Origin: DAOVFN01 sp964607835
GTDB taxonomy: Archaea; Aenigmatarchaeota; Aenigmatarchaeia; QMZP01
Direction: 5' to 3'
Assembly: GCA_964607835.1 (NCBI GenBank)
Contig: CAZSLL010000024.1
Span: 1-13,586 of the forward strand
DNA length: 13,586 nucleotides
Positions 1 to 4,528 of this stretch are shown piece by piece (position 1 is the first letter of the stretch; each line of letters starts with the position of its first letter). Both the position numbers and the translations under genes were made by a program. The notes beneath the pieces are model-generated. The model had not been told where the DNA came from, searched no databases, and saw only the letters and a program-made list of their open reading frames with translations.

Positions 1-315
1 CTTGCCGTAGCCGTACTGTGTCAGTATGTCCACAACCCTCCTGGCCATCTTGTCCCGCCCCCAGCCGAACCTTTTGGCCATCCTTGCCAGGGCGCTCCTC
101 TTGAGGGCCTTCTTGACGAAATCCTCTGTGTGCCTCTTGCCGGCGAGGTAGAGGACGGCATCTGCACCCTGCCCGAGTATCTCGGATATCGCGTCCCTGT
201 AGGCCCTGAAGGCGTATGAGTTCACTATGGTGTGCCTCTGTCCGGAGATTGTAATCTCTCCCCTTTCCCTTGAAAGCCTGAAGCCCTCAATCCAGTCAAT
301 GCTCTTTTCAGTCAT
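1..315 (-). CDS. Probable V4R-like protein, 5' part only (runs off window)
   Basis: An open frame runs from ATG at 315 to base 1 without a stop, giving the first 105 residues; the rest lies outside the window. The protein begins MTEKSIDWIEGFRLSRERGE and continues with a helical stretch containing GADAVLYLAGKRHTEDFVKK. That stretch resembles the N-terminal part of V4R (4-vinyl reductase) domain proteins, small-molecule-binding proteins often found in archaea, where a Gly-x-x-A-x-Y-x-x-G run precedes a helix. This is recognition by eye, not a search, and the ligand is unknown. A TATA-like box at 336-346 lies about 26 nt upstream of the ATG, suggesting a leaderless mRNA. It is divergent from adenylate kinase. 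The frame is certain; the family name is tentative. Confidence 0.6.
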   Translation of the reverse strand, partial: MTEKSIDWIEGFRLSRERGEITISGQRHTIVNSYAFRAYRDAISEILGQGADAVLYLAGKRHTEDFVKKALKRSALARMAKRFGWGRDKMARRVVDILTQYGYGK

Positions 316-335
316 GATTATTCTTTGGCATGGCT

Positions 336-346
336 CGTTAAAAATG
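336..346 (-). promoter_or_regulatory. TATA box for the left-edge gene
   Basis: On the minus strand this reads CATTTTTAACG. Its centre is 26 nt upstream of the ATG at 315, the usual archaeal TATA-to-start spacing, so the mRNA is probably leaderless. Confidence 0.45.
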
Positions 347-373
347 GTCGTGCCGCCATCCCGGTTGAGTCAG

Positions 374-381
374 TTTTATAA
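374..381 (+). promoter_or_regulatory. TATA box for adenylate kinase
   Basis: TTTTATAA predicts transcription from about position 403. That leaves a short leader containing the Shine-Dalgarno sequence AGGAGGTTGA at 421-430. A second AT-rich box at 391-402 would start transcription too close to keep that ribosome site intact. Confidence 0.45.
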
Positions 382-436
382 GCGCGCCTTCAAATATTAA
401 CCAATTTTTCCAATGATTCCAGGAGGTTGATTGAGA

Positions 437-1093
437 ATGAAGATGATTTTCCTCGGCGCGCCCGGGGTAGGAAAGGGGACGCACGCAGGCAAGATAGCTG
501 CGCATTACAGAATTCCCAAGCTCTCCACAGGCGAAACGCTGAGGGAGGAGGTCAAGAAGGGAAGCGAGCTCGGCACGAAGGCCAAGGAATACATGGACTC
601 AGGAAGGCTCGTGCCTGACGACGTCATAATCGGGATGCTCAGGGAGAGGCTTAAGGGAGAAGACCTTTCAAAGGGCTACATCCTGGACGGGTTTCCGAGG
701 ACCATAGAACAGGCAAAGGCACTGGAAGGCATAGCCTCCATAGACCTTGTGGTGAACATGGTGGCATCGCACGAGACCATAATCGCAAGGATAAGCAACA
801 GGCTCACGTGCAGGAACTGCCAGGCCATCTACAACACGCTGTTCGTCAGGCCCAAGAAGGAAGGTATATGCGACAAGTGCGGAGGCGAGCTCTACCAGAG
901 GGACGACCAGAAGCCAGAGGTCGTGAAGGAGAGGCTCGAGACCTACGAGAAGGAAACCGCTCCGCTCATCGACTTCTACAGGGAGAAGGGAAACCTCATC
1001 GACATCACGGCAGAGGGCGAGGTCGAGGAGGTCCACAAAAAGGTCCTGGAGAGGATAGAAAAATACTTCTCAGATAACCCGTCCAAAGAGTAA
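437..1093 (+). CDS. adk: Adenylate kinase, long form with zinc-type LID
   Basis: It catalyses ATP + AMP to 2 ADP in the cytosol. The 218-residue product has the P-loop GAPGVGKGT at 7-15, the YILDGFPRT segment at 81-89 that shapes the AMP site, and a long LID. The LID carries four cysteines (125, 128, 145, 148) in a CxxC-x16-CxxC pattern typical of zinc-bound LIDs. This is the adenylate kinase form found across bacteria and some archaea, not the trimeric AdkA of methanogens and Sulfolobales. ATG 437 is chosen because it leaves a strong Shine-Dalgarno AGGAGGT (421-427) at workable distance. An in-frame TTG at 431 would be only 4 nt from it and adds two residues. The gene is divergent from its left neighbour and appears to be a single-gene unit. 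Confidence 0.95.
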   Translation: MKMIFLGAPGVGKGTHAGKIAAHYRIPKLSTGETLREEVKKGSELGTKAKEYMDSGRLVPDDVIIGMLRERLKGEDLSKGYILDGFPRTIEQAKALEGIASIDLVVNMVASHETIIARISNRLTCRNCQAIYNTLFVRPKKEGICDKCGGELYQRDDQKPEVVKERLETYEKETAPLIDFYREKGNLIDITAEGEVEEVHKKVLERIEKYFSDNPSKE

Positions 1094-1132
1094 GGGGCAC
1101 TGCCTCTCTCTTGATTTTTATTTCAGCCAGCC

Positions 1133-1681
1133 CTACCAGGGAGTCTTCTTGATTCCCAGCCTGAACCCTATCACGTTGGCTGCCAGGTGCAGGACCGGAG
1201 TCAGCACAGCCAGAATGAGAAGCCACTCCAGCCTCAGAGGAACAAAAAACAGGGCCAGGAGAAGGGCCCCGAACACGAAGTCCAGCTGGTCAAGCAGGGG
1301 GACAGGCGAGCCCCTTGGCCTGTTAAGCCTCCTTTTAATGAAACTGGCCCCCGCGTCACCCAGCATGGCCCCGAGGCCGAGGGCAAGCCCGAGAACAGGG
1401 CCCATGGACACTATCGTCAGGGGCTGGCTGGAAAGCCCCCAGGGCAGGAGCGGGTAGGTGAGCATCTGGACAGTTCCCACTAGCAACCCGACAAGGGAGC
1501 CAAAGGCCAGGCCCTCCCAGGACTTGCCTGGCCCGAGCAGGCGGCTCCCCCATAACTCATGCCCTGCGTCAATGGGGTGGAGGCCCTTCTTCAGGCCCAG
1601 CAGAGGGGTGAGCCCGTTGGCCGCAAAAGCAGGGATTATGAGCCACAGCGCCTCAACGAGGTTGTAGACCGTGAAAACCAT
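1133..1681 (-). CDS. carS: CDP-archaeol synthase (CarS)
   Basis: It transfers CTP onto unsaturated archaetidic acid to make CDP-archaeol, the activated precursor of archaeal phospholipids, at the membrane. The 182-residue protein is almost entirely hydrophobic, with about five membrane segments. The most conserved family region is visible at about 108-135: GDAGASFIKRRLNRPRGSP followed by DQLDFV. In CDP-alcohol-forming transferases the Asp residues of this region bind the metal and nucleotide. An upstream GPGKSWEG motif (about 51-58) is also typical of the DUF46/CarS family. The ATG at 1681 lies 25 nt downstream of a TATA-like box at 1701-1710, so the mRNA is probably leaderless. Its promoter abuts the 3' end of tRNA-Ala. 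It converges on adenylate kinase with a 39-nt gap. Confidence 0.93.
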   Translation of the reverse strand: MVFTVYNLVEALWLIIPAFAANGLTPLLGLKKGLHPIDAGHELWGSRLLGPGKSWEGLAFGSLVGLLVGTVQMLTYPLLPWGLSSQPLTIVSMGPVLGLALGLGAMLGDAGASFIKRRLNRPRGSPVPLLDQLDFVFGALLLALFFVPLRLEWLLILAVLTPVLHLAANVIGFRLGIKKTPW

Positions 1682-1700
1682 GAGAGAAATAGCAATGGCT

Positions 1701-1710
1701 GATTAATATT
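1701..1710 (-). promoter_or_regulatory. TATA box for carS
   Basis: AATATTAATC on the minus strand is centred about 25 nt before the carS ATG. It sits only a few bases beyond the 3' end of tRNA-Ala, so tRNA termination and carS initiation are packed together. Confidence 0.45.
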
Positions 1711-1714
1711 CTTA

Positions 1715-1948
1715 TGGACTGGCCGGGATACTCAGCTTCGCTGGATTGCTGCCTTCCCATCCCACCGAACCATGGAAGGATGGGCATTGGCCGCCTGCCA
1801 CCAGCAGCGCGTTTGAACCCGGAGCCTCTGCCTTTTCCGATTAACCTGAACCGGCATTTCGCACAGCAGGTTGTGATTTGCGAAGGCAGCGATCTCTACC
1901 GCACATCCGCCGCATTGCGGCGGGAATGTACCGTTGATCTACCAGCCC
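1715..1948 (-). tRNA. tRNA-Ala(CGC) with three introns
   Basis: The 5' strand GGGCTGG (1942-1948) pairs with CCAGTCC (1716-1722), with A73 at 1715 and no encoded CCA. Removing three introns gives a regular 72-nt cloverleaf: D-arm GATC/AACGGTA/GATC, anticodon arm CTGCC-TTCGCAA-GGCAG with anticodon CGC (1880-1882), variable AGGCT, and T-arm CCGGG-TTCAAAT-CCCGG. Introns are at about 21/22 in the D-loop (1895-1928, 34 nt, with a CCGCCGC/GCGGCGG hairpin), 37/38 (1834-1878, 45 nt, with AACCTG/CAGGTT pairing) and 59/60 (1729-1811, 83 nt). At 59/60 the T-stem is followed by a 4-bp helix (TTCA with TGAG) between two 3-nt bulges, the bulge-helix-bulge splice motif. The D-loop cut could shift by a few bases. 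A TATA-like box lies at 1965-1980. Confidence 0.9.
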
Positions 1949-1964
1949 GTCTGACATAGATTTT

Positions 1965-1980
1965 GGTTTAAAGAATAAAT
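1965..1980 (-). promoter_or_regulatory. Promoter of tRNA-Ala
   Basis: The minus strand carries TTTATTCTTTAAACC in the 33-nt spacer between tRNA-Ile and tRNA-Ala, 21-28 nt upstream of the tRNA-Ala 5' end. tRNA-Ala can therefore be transcribed separately from the upstream tRNAs. Confidence 0.45.
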
Positions 1981-1981
1981 A

Positions 1982-2130
1982 TGGGCCGGGAGAGACTCGA
2001 ACTCTCGACCTCCCGATATCTGCCAGGCGAGACAGGCTACCTGTCTCAGGGCTTATATCAGTCGGGTGCCCTTTCTGGGTCCTCCATTCTGGCATGCCAG
2101 AAGGCGACTAACCAACTAGGCCACCGGCCC
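1982..2130 (-). tRNA. tRNA-Ile(GAT) with two introns
   Basis: Acceptor strands GGGCCGG (2124-2130) and CCGGCCC (1983-1989) pair, with A73 at 1982 and no encoded CCA. The mature 74-nt form has D-arm GCCT/AGTTGGTTA/GGGC, anticodon arm CCCGA-CTGATAA-TCGGG with anticodon GAT (2057-2059), variable AGGTC, and T-arm GAGAG-TTCGAGT-CTCTC. A 37-nt intron splits the D-arm between about 21 and 22 (2072-2108). It contains the perfect 16-bp palindrome TTCTGGCATGCCAGAA. A 38-nt intron sits at 37/38 (2018-2055) with an 8-bp hairpin GAGACAGG/CCTGTCTC. The central helix at 37/38 shows only three clear pairs (CTG/CAG), so its splice motif is relaxed. No TATA box is seen in the 48-nt spacer to tRNA-Glu, so co-transcription with tRNA-Glu is likely. 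Confidence 0.9.
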
Positions 2131-2178
2131 GATTAGCAGAGGGGCAGAACGCCTGCCAAAGAATCCAATGCCCTTTAG

Positions 2179-2359
2179 TGCTCCCGGCGGGACTTTCAGA
2201 CCATGCCGCTATTGATGCGGCAGCGTTCTTTCCGCGAACGCTTTTGGGTGTATACCTTGCCCAAAAGGGTTCTTTGAACCCGCGTCTCAGGCTTTCCCCT
2301 GAGGCTCAAGGCCTCTCATCGAGAGGCCTGCATCCTTGACCGGGCTAGACGACGGGAGC
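2179..2359 (-). tRNA. tRNA-Glu(CTC) with two introns
   Basis: Acceptor strands GCTCCCG (2353-2359) and CGGGAGC (2180-2186) pair, with A73 at 2179. Mature length is 75 nt: D-arm GTCT/AGCCCGGTCAA/GGAT, anticodon arm CAGGC-CTCTCGA-GCCTG with anticodon CTC, variable AGAC, and T-arm GCGGG-TTCAAAT-CCCGC. The 26-nt intron at 37/38 is 2294-2319. The 80-nt intron at 59/60 is 2193-2272. It folds into three tandem hairpins (CTTTTGGG/CCCAAAAG, GCGTTC/GAACGC, GCCGC/GCGGC). The 59/60 site is a textbook bulge-helix-bulge: T-stem, 4-bp helix TTCA/TGAA, and 3-nt bulges AAG and AGT. The upstream flank is a copy of the 46-bp repeat. Confidence 0.9.
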
Positions 2360-2364
2360 GTTCC

Positions 2365-2599
2365 CTTTCCCTCTGGCTTATTCGCTATCGGTTAAAGCNN
2401 NNNNNNNNNNNNNNNNNNNNNNNNNNNNNNNNNNNNNNNNNNNNNNNNNNNNNNNNNNNNNNNNNNNNNNNNNNNNNNNNNNNNNNNNNNNNNNNNNNCA
2501 GCATGGGTTGCTTTCCCTCTGGCTTATTCGCTATCGGTTAAAGCCAGCATGGGTTGCTTTCCCTCTGGCTTATTCGCTATCGGTTAAAGCCAGCATGGG
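2365..2599. repeat. 46-bp tandem repeat array, interrupted by an assembly gap
   Basis: Two exact 46-bp units occupy 2508-2553 and 2554-2599. A partial unit (2365-2398) ends at the gap, and the 9 bases after the gap (2499-2507) complete that same unit exactly. Each unit contains the inverted repeat CTGGCTT/AAGCCAG around a 15-nt loop. On the minus strand each unit has a TATA-like GCTTTAACC. The array ends 5 nt from the 5' end of tRNA-Glu. There are no spacers, so it is not a CRISPR. The true copy number is unknown. Confidence 0.85.
2399..2498. other. Assembly gap of 100 N
   Basis: Exactly 100 N bases lie inside a repeat unit. A round 100 usually marks a scaffold gap of unknown length. Because the flanks belong to one repeat unit, the gap is best explained by the assembler failing to resolve the tandem array. 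Additional repeats or a gene could be hidden there. Confidence 0.95.
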
Positions 2600-2618
2600 C
2601 TAATGTTAATTGTATTGT

Positions 2619-2631
2619 TATTTAAATATAA
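2619..2631 (-). promoter_or_regulatory. Strong TATA-like box pointing into the repeat array
   Basis: On the minus strand this reads TATATTTAAATAA. Transcription about 25 nt downstream would begin near 2600, which is the outer edge of the repeat array. It lies just past the stop of the 2641-3072 gene, so it seems meant for an RNA crossing the repeats toward tRNA-Glu or for something in the gap. Confidence 0.4.
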
Positions 2632-2640
2632 TAGAAGCTC

Positions 2641-3072
2641 CTATTCCGGCTCGAGGAAAGGGCCTTTTCTTCCCACCGGGTATACGTAGTTGCTTCTGTC
2701 AGAGAGGTCGACCTCACGGGCGTCCTGCTCACCAGGGACGCTTACGAGGAGCAGGCCATCCTTCTCCCCTGAGGCATAGCCCAGGTATCTCTCCCTGCCA
2801 GAGCAGACCTCCACCATGGGGCATTCCCTCCTGTGGGGCTCGAACCCCCTCTCAAGGACATCCATGGACTCCAGCTCCTCGGGGCAGACAGGTTTCCTCA
2901 GGTATCCCGGCCTCGAGCCCGGTGGCGACTGAACAGGAATGTCGAGCTCATAAAGTTCCCCCCTGACGCCCGCCACCACCGCGGTGCTTCCTATTCCCCC
3001 TGAGATTACGTGCACCTGGTCGCCCGGCTCCAGACCAAGGCTCCTGACATAGGCCCTGCTCAGTTTCTTCAT
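2641..3072 (-). CDS. Hypothetical protein, 143 aa
   Basis: I do not recognise this protein. It is soluble, with no membrane segment or signal peptide. The first 45 residues look like a small beta-rich domain (LGLEPGDQVHVISGGIGSTAVVAG has a barrel-like alternating pattern). A middle part has three cysteines (CPEELE and CPMVEVC). The segment AYVRSLGLEPGDQVHV weakly resembles SYIEGKGIERDDLVEV in the next gene upstream (3116-3364), so the two may be distant paralogues. The ATG at 3072 lies 26 nt downstream of a TATA box at 3093-3103, supporting a real gene with a leaderless mRNA. Confidence 0.7.
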   Translation of the reverse strand: MKKLSRAYVRSLGLEPGDQVHVISGGIGSTAVVAGVRGELYELDIPVQSPPGSRPGYLRKPVCPEELESMDVLERGFEPHRRECPMVEVCSGRERYLGYASGEKDGLLLVSVPGEQDAREVDLSDRSNYVYPVGRKGPFLEPE

Positions 3073-3092
3073 GAAGCAGGGGTTTCCCAGGG

Positions 3093-3103
3093 ATTTAAAT
3101 AAG
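3093..3103 (-). promoter_or_regulatory. TATA box for the 143-aa gene
   Basis: Minus strand CTTATTTAAAT is centred 26 nt before the ATG at 3072 and fits a leaderless transcript. Confidence 0.5.
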
Positions 3104-3115
3104 CAGCCTTCCCCG

Positions 3116-3364
3116 TCATTCCCTGAATTTTTTGACCAGTTCCATTTCCAGGTCCCTTCTCAGGTAAAAGCTGCAGGAAGTGTACTGTGGGACACCGAAT
3201 CCCCCGGAGTCAGGATCGGGCACCAAAATTTGCAGAAATCTGCTGGAAAGTCCAAAGTAATATCCCGGGTACATGTTACCGGTTTCAATATCAGTGACCT
3301 CCACAAGGTCATCCCTCTCTATGCCCTTTCCTTCTATGTAGGAATTACCGATTCCCCTGGCCAT
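3116..3364 (-). CDS. Hypothetical protein, 82 aa
   Basis: I do not recognise this protein. The product starts MARGIGNSYIEGKGIERDDL, has many aromatic residues (MYPGYYFGLSSRF, SCSFYL) and ends in a charged helix (RRDLEMELVKKFRE). The alternating hydrophobic pattern suggests a small beta domain. No membrane segment is visible. A TATA-like box at 3383-3394 sits about 25 nt upstream of the ATG, and the gene has its own stop 12 nt before the promoter of the next minus-strand gene. Promoter placement favours a real gene; the function is unknown. It is divergent from the PAC2 gene. Confidence 0.62.
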   Translation of the reverse strand: MARGIGNSYIEGKGIERDDLVEVTDIETGNMYPGYYFGLSSRFLQILVPDPDSGGFGVPQYTSCSFYLRRDLEMELVKKFRE

Positions 3365-3382
3365 GAAACTCTCTTGAAGGAA

Positions 3383-3394
3383 ATCTTTTTATCC
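3383..3394 (-). promoter_or_regulatory. TATA box for the 82-aa gene
   Basis: Minus strand GGATAAAAAGAT is centred about 25 nt before the ATG at 3364. Confidence 0.4.
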
Positions 3395-3414
3395 ATTCCT
3401 TCCGGCCGGGATAG

Positions 3415-3422
3415 TTATATAA
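3415..3422 (+). promoter_or_regulatory. TATA box for the PAC2 gene
   Basis: TTATATAA predicts a start of transcription near 3444, giving a leader of about 30 nt before the ATG at 3474. Confidence 0.5.
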
Positions 3423-3473
3423 GACCTCTGCCAAATAATAAGATATTCCGGATGGTGTTCAAAGGCGATTCTA

Positions 3474-4268
3474 ATGACAGTCATCAAGACCCTCGAGAAG
3501 CCCAAGCTGAAGAACCCCCTGCTTATAGAGGGGCTTCCAGGCGTGGGAAACATAGGAAGGGTGGCGGCAGGCTACCTCATTGAGGAGCTCGGCGCAAAGA
3601 AGTTCGCCCAGCTCTACTCAGAGCATTTTTTCCCCTTTGTCATGCTCCACGAGAACTACCAGATACACCTGCTCAAGAATGAGTTCTACTACTGGAAGGC
3701 CAAGAAGGCTGGCCAGAGAGACATCATCTTCCTTGTGGGTGACTGCCAGAGCCTGTCCACCCACGGGCACTACCAGGTAATCGAGACCATACTCGACTAC
3801 GTGGAAAAGCTCGGGGTCAAGGAGATGTTCACCATAGGCGGCCTTGCAACAGGCGAGGTCGAGGACAACCCCAAGATATTCGGCGCGGTTTCAGACAAGG
3901 AGCTGGCCAAGAAGTACGAGAAATTCGGGATAGACTTCTCTGCGGGCGAGAAAGTGGGCTACATCGTGGGTGCCTCGGGCCTTTTCCTGGGACTCGGAAA
4001 GGAGAGGGGTATGAAGGGTGTTTGCATGCTCGGGGAGACCTCGGGATTCCCCATAGTGACAGACCCCAAGGCGGCAGAGGTCATACTGGACAGCCTAATC
4101 AAGATTCTCAAGATAAAGATAGACATGAGCAAGCTCGAGGGCAGGGTGGAGGACATGGAGAAGTTCATGAAGAAGGTCGATAACCTCCAGAAGAAGGCCC
4201 TCCAGCAGATATCCAAGGACGAGCGCGCCCCTGTCGAGGGCAAGGAGCAGCTCAGGTACATCGGATAG
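3474..4268 (+). CDS. PAC2-family protein (proteasome assembly chaperone homologue)
   Basis: The 264-residue protein belongs to the PAC2/DUF75 family. Archaeal members (PbaA/PbaB) resemble eukaryotic proteasome assembly chaperones, and PbaB binds or activates the 20S proteasome. Visible family features are LLIEGLPGVGNIGRVAAGYLIEELGA near 16-41, the core IFLVGDCQ at about 85-92, FTIGGLATGE at about 119-128 and VGASGLFLGLGKERGMKGVCMLGET at about 165-189. The last 60 residues form a charged, probably coiled-coil tail (KLEGRVEDMEKFMKKVDNLQKK), and the chain ends in QLRYIG. A C-terminal hydrophobic-Tyr-x motif is used by PbaB and ATPase activators to dock on the proteasome, so RYIG could act this way. 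That is inference. An upstream ATG at 3452 is out of frame. Confidence 0.88.
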   Translation: MTVIKTLEKPKLKNPLLIEGLPGVGNIGRVAAGYLIEELGAKKFAQLYSEHFFPFVMLHENYQIHLLKNEFYYWKAKKAGQRDIIFLVGDCQSLSTHGHYQVIETILDYVEKLGVKEMFTIGGLATGEVEDNPKIFGAVSDKELAKKYEKFGIDFSAGEKVGYIVGASGLFLGLGKERGMKGVCMLGETSGFPIVTDPKAAEVILDSLIKILKIKIDMSKLEGRVEDMEKFMKKVDNLQKKALQQISKDERAPVEGKEQLRYIG

Positions 4269-4273
4269 AAAGC

Positions 4274-4281
4274 TTTTAAAT
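4274..4281 (+). promoter_or_regulatory. TATA box for rpoK
   Basis: TTTTAAAT is centred 26 nt before the rpoK ATG at 4303, so the message is probably leaderless. The box lies just after the PAC2 stop codon. Confidence 0.55.
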
Positions 4282-4302
4282 ACGCCCTGCCATATTGGTC
4301 AC

Positions 4303-4500
4303 ATGCCCAGCGAGAAAAACCTTACCAGGTACGAGAAGACCAGGATTGTTTCAGCCAGGGCGCTCCAGATATCACAGGGCTCCCCTGTGCTGGTCAAGGT
4401 GCCAAAGAGCATGACCAGGGCACTGGACATAGCAGAGCTGGAGTGGAAGGCAGGCGCCATACCAATTAACATAAAGCCCAGGACCCAGCCATGCAAGTAA
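4303..4500 (+). CDS. rpoK: DNA-directed RNA polymerase subunit K (Rpo6)
   Basis: This small subunit is the archaeal counterpart of eukaryotic Rpb6 and bacterial omega and helps clamp assembly of RNA polymerase. The 65-residue product has the family core TRYEKTRIVSARALQISQGSPVLV (8-31) followed by ALDIAELEWKAGAIPINIKP. The second segment matches the usual 'A..E...G.iPi.I.R' ending with Lys in place of the usual Arg. Length is normal for the stripped-down archaeal form. The rpoK-enolase-S2 order is a widely kept archaeal arrangement, which supports the call. No Shine-Dalgarno is present. Confidence 0.93.
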   Translation: MPSEKNLTRYEKTRIVSARALQISQGSPVLVKVPKSMTRALDIAELEWKAGAIPINIKPRTQPCK

Positions 4501-4506
4501 TATTAA
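4498..4506 (+). promoter_or_regulatory. TATA box for enolase, overlapping the rpoK stop
   Basis: TAATATTAA begins inside the rpoK TAA stop codon and is centred 27 nt before the enolase ATG at 4529. Enolase can therefore be transcribed separately as a leaderless mRNA. Confidence 0.45.
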
Positions 4507-4528
4507 CCAAGCATGCTAATTCTTCTTC

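Larger units (their letters stand above)
1682..2640. other. Long stretch without protein genes: tRNA cluster, tandem repeat and gap
   Basis: About 960 bases hold no credible protein gene. They contain three intron-bearing tRNA genes on the minus strand (1715-1948, 1982-2130, 2179-2359), a 46-bp tandem repeat, a 100-N gap and an AT-rich promoter-like segment. Open frames here, such as one at 1841-2095, run through tRNA exons and introns and are not coding. Confidence 0.85.

Noticed and set aside
1841..2095. 84-aa open frame on the minus strand
   Set aside because: It runs through exons and introns of tRNA-Ala and tRNA-Ile; the RNA structures explain the sequence fully.
1715..2359. tRNA pseudogenes broken by insertions
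   Set aside because: All stems pair after intron removal, conserved bases are intact, and splice motifs are present, so they are best read as functional interrupted genes.
2365..2599. Possible CRISPR array
   Set aside because: The 46-bp units are directly adjacent and identical with no variable spacers, and no cas genes are present.
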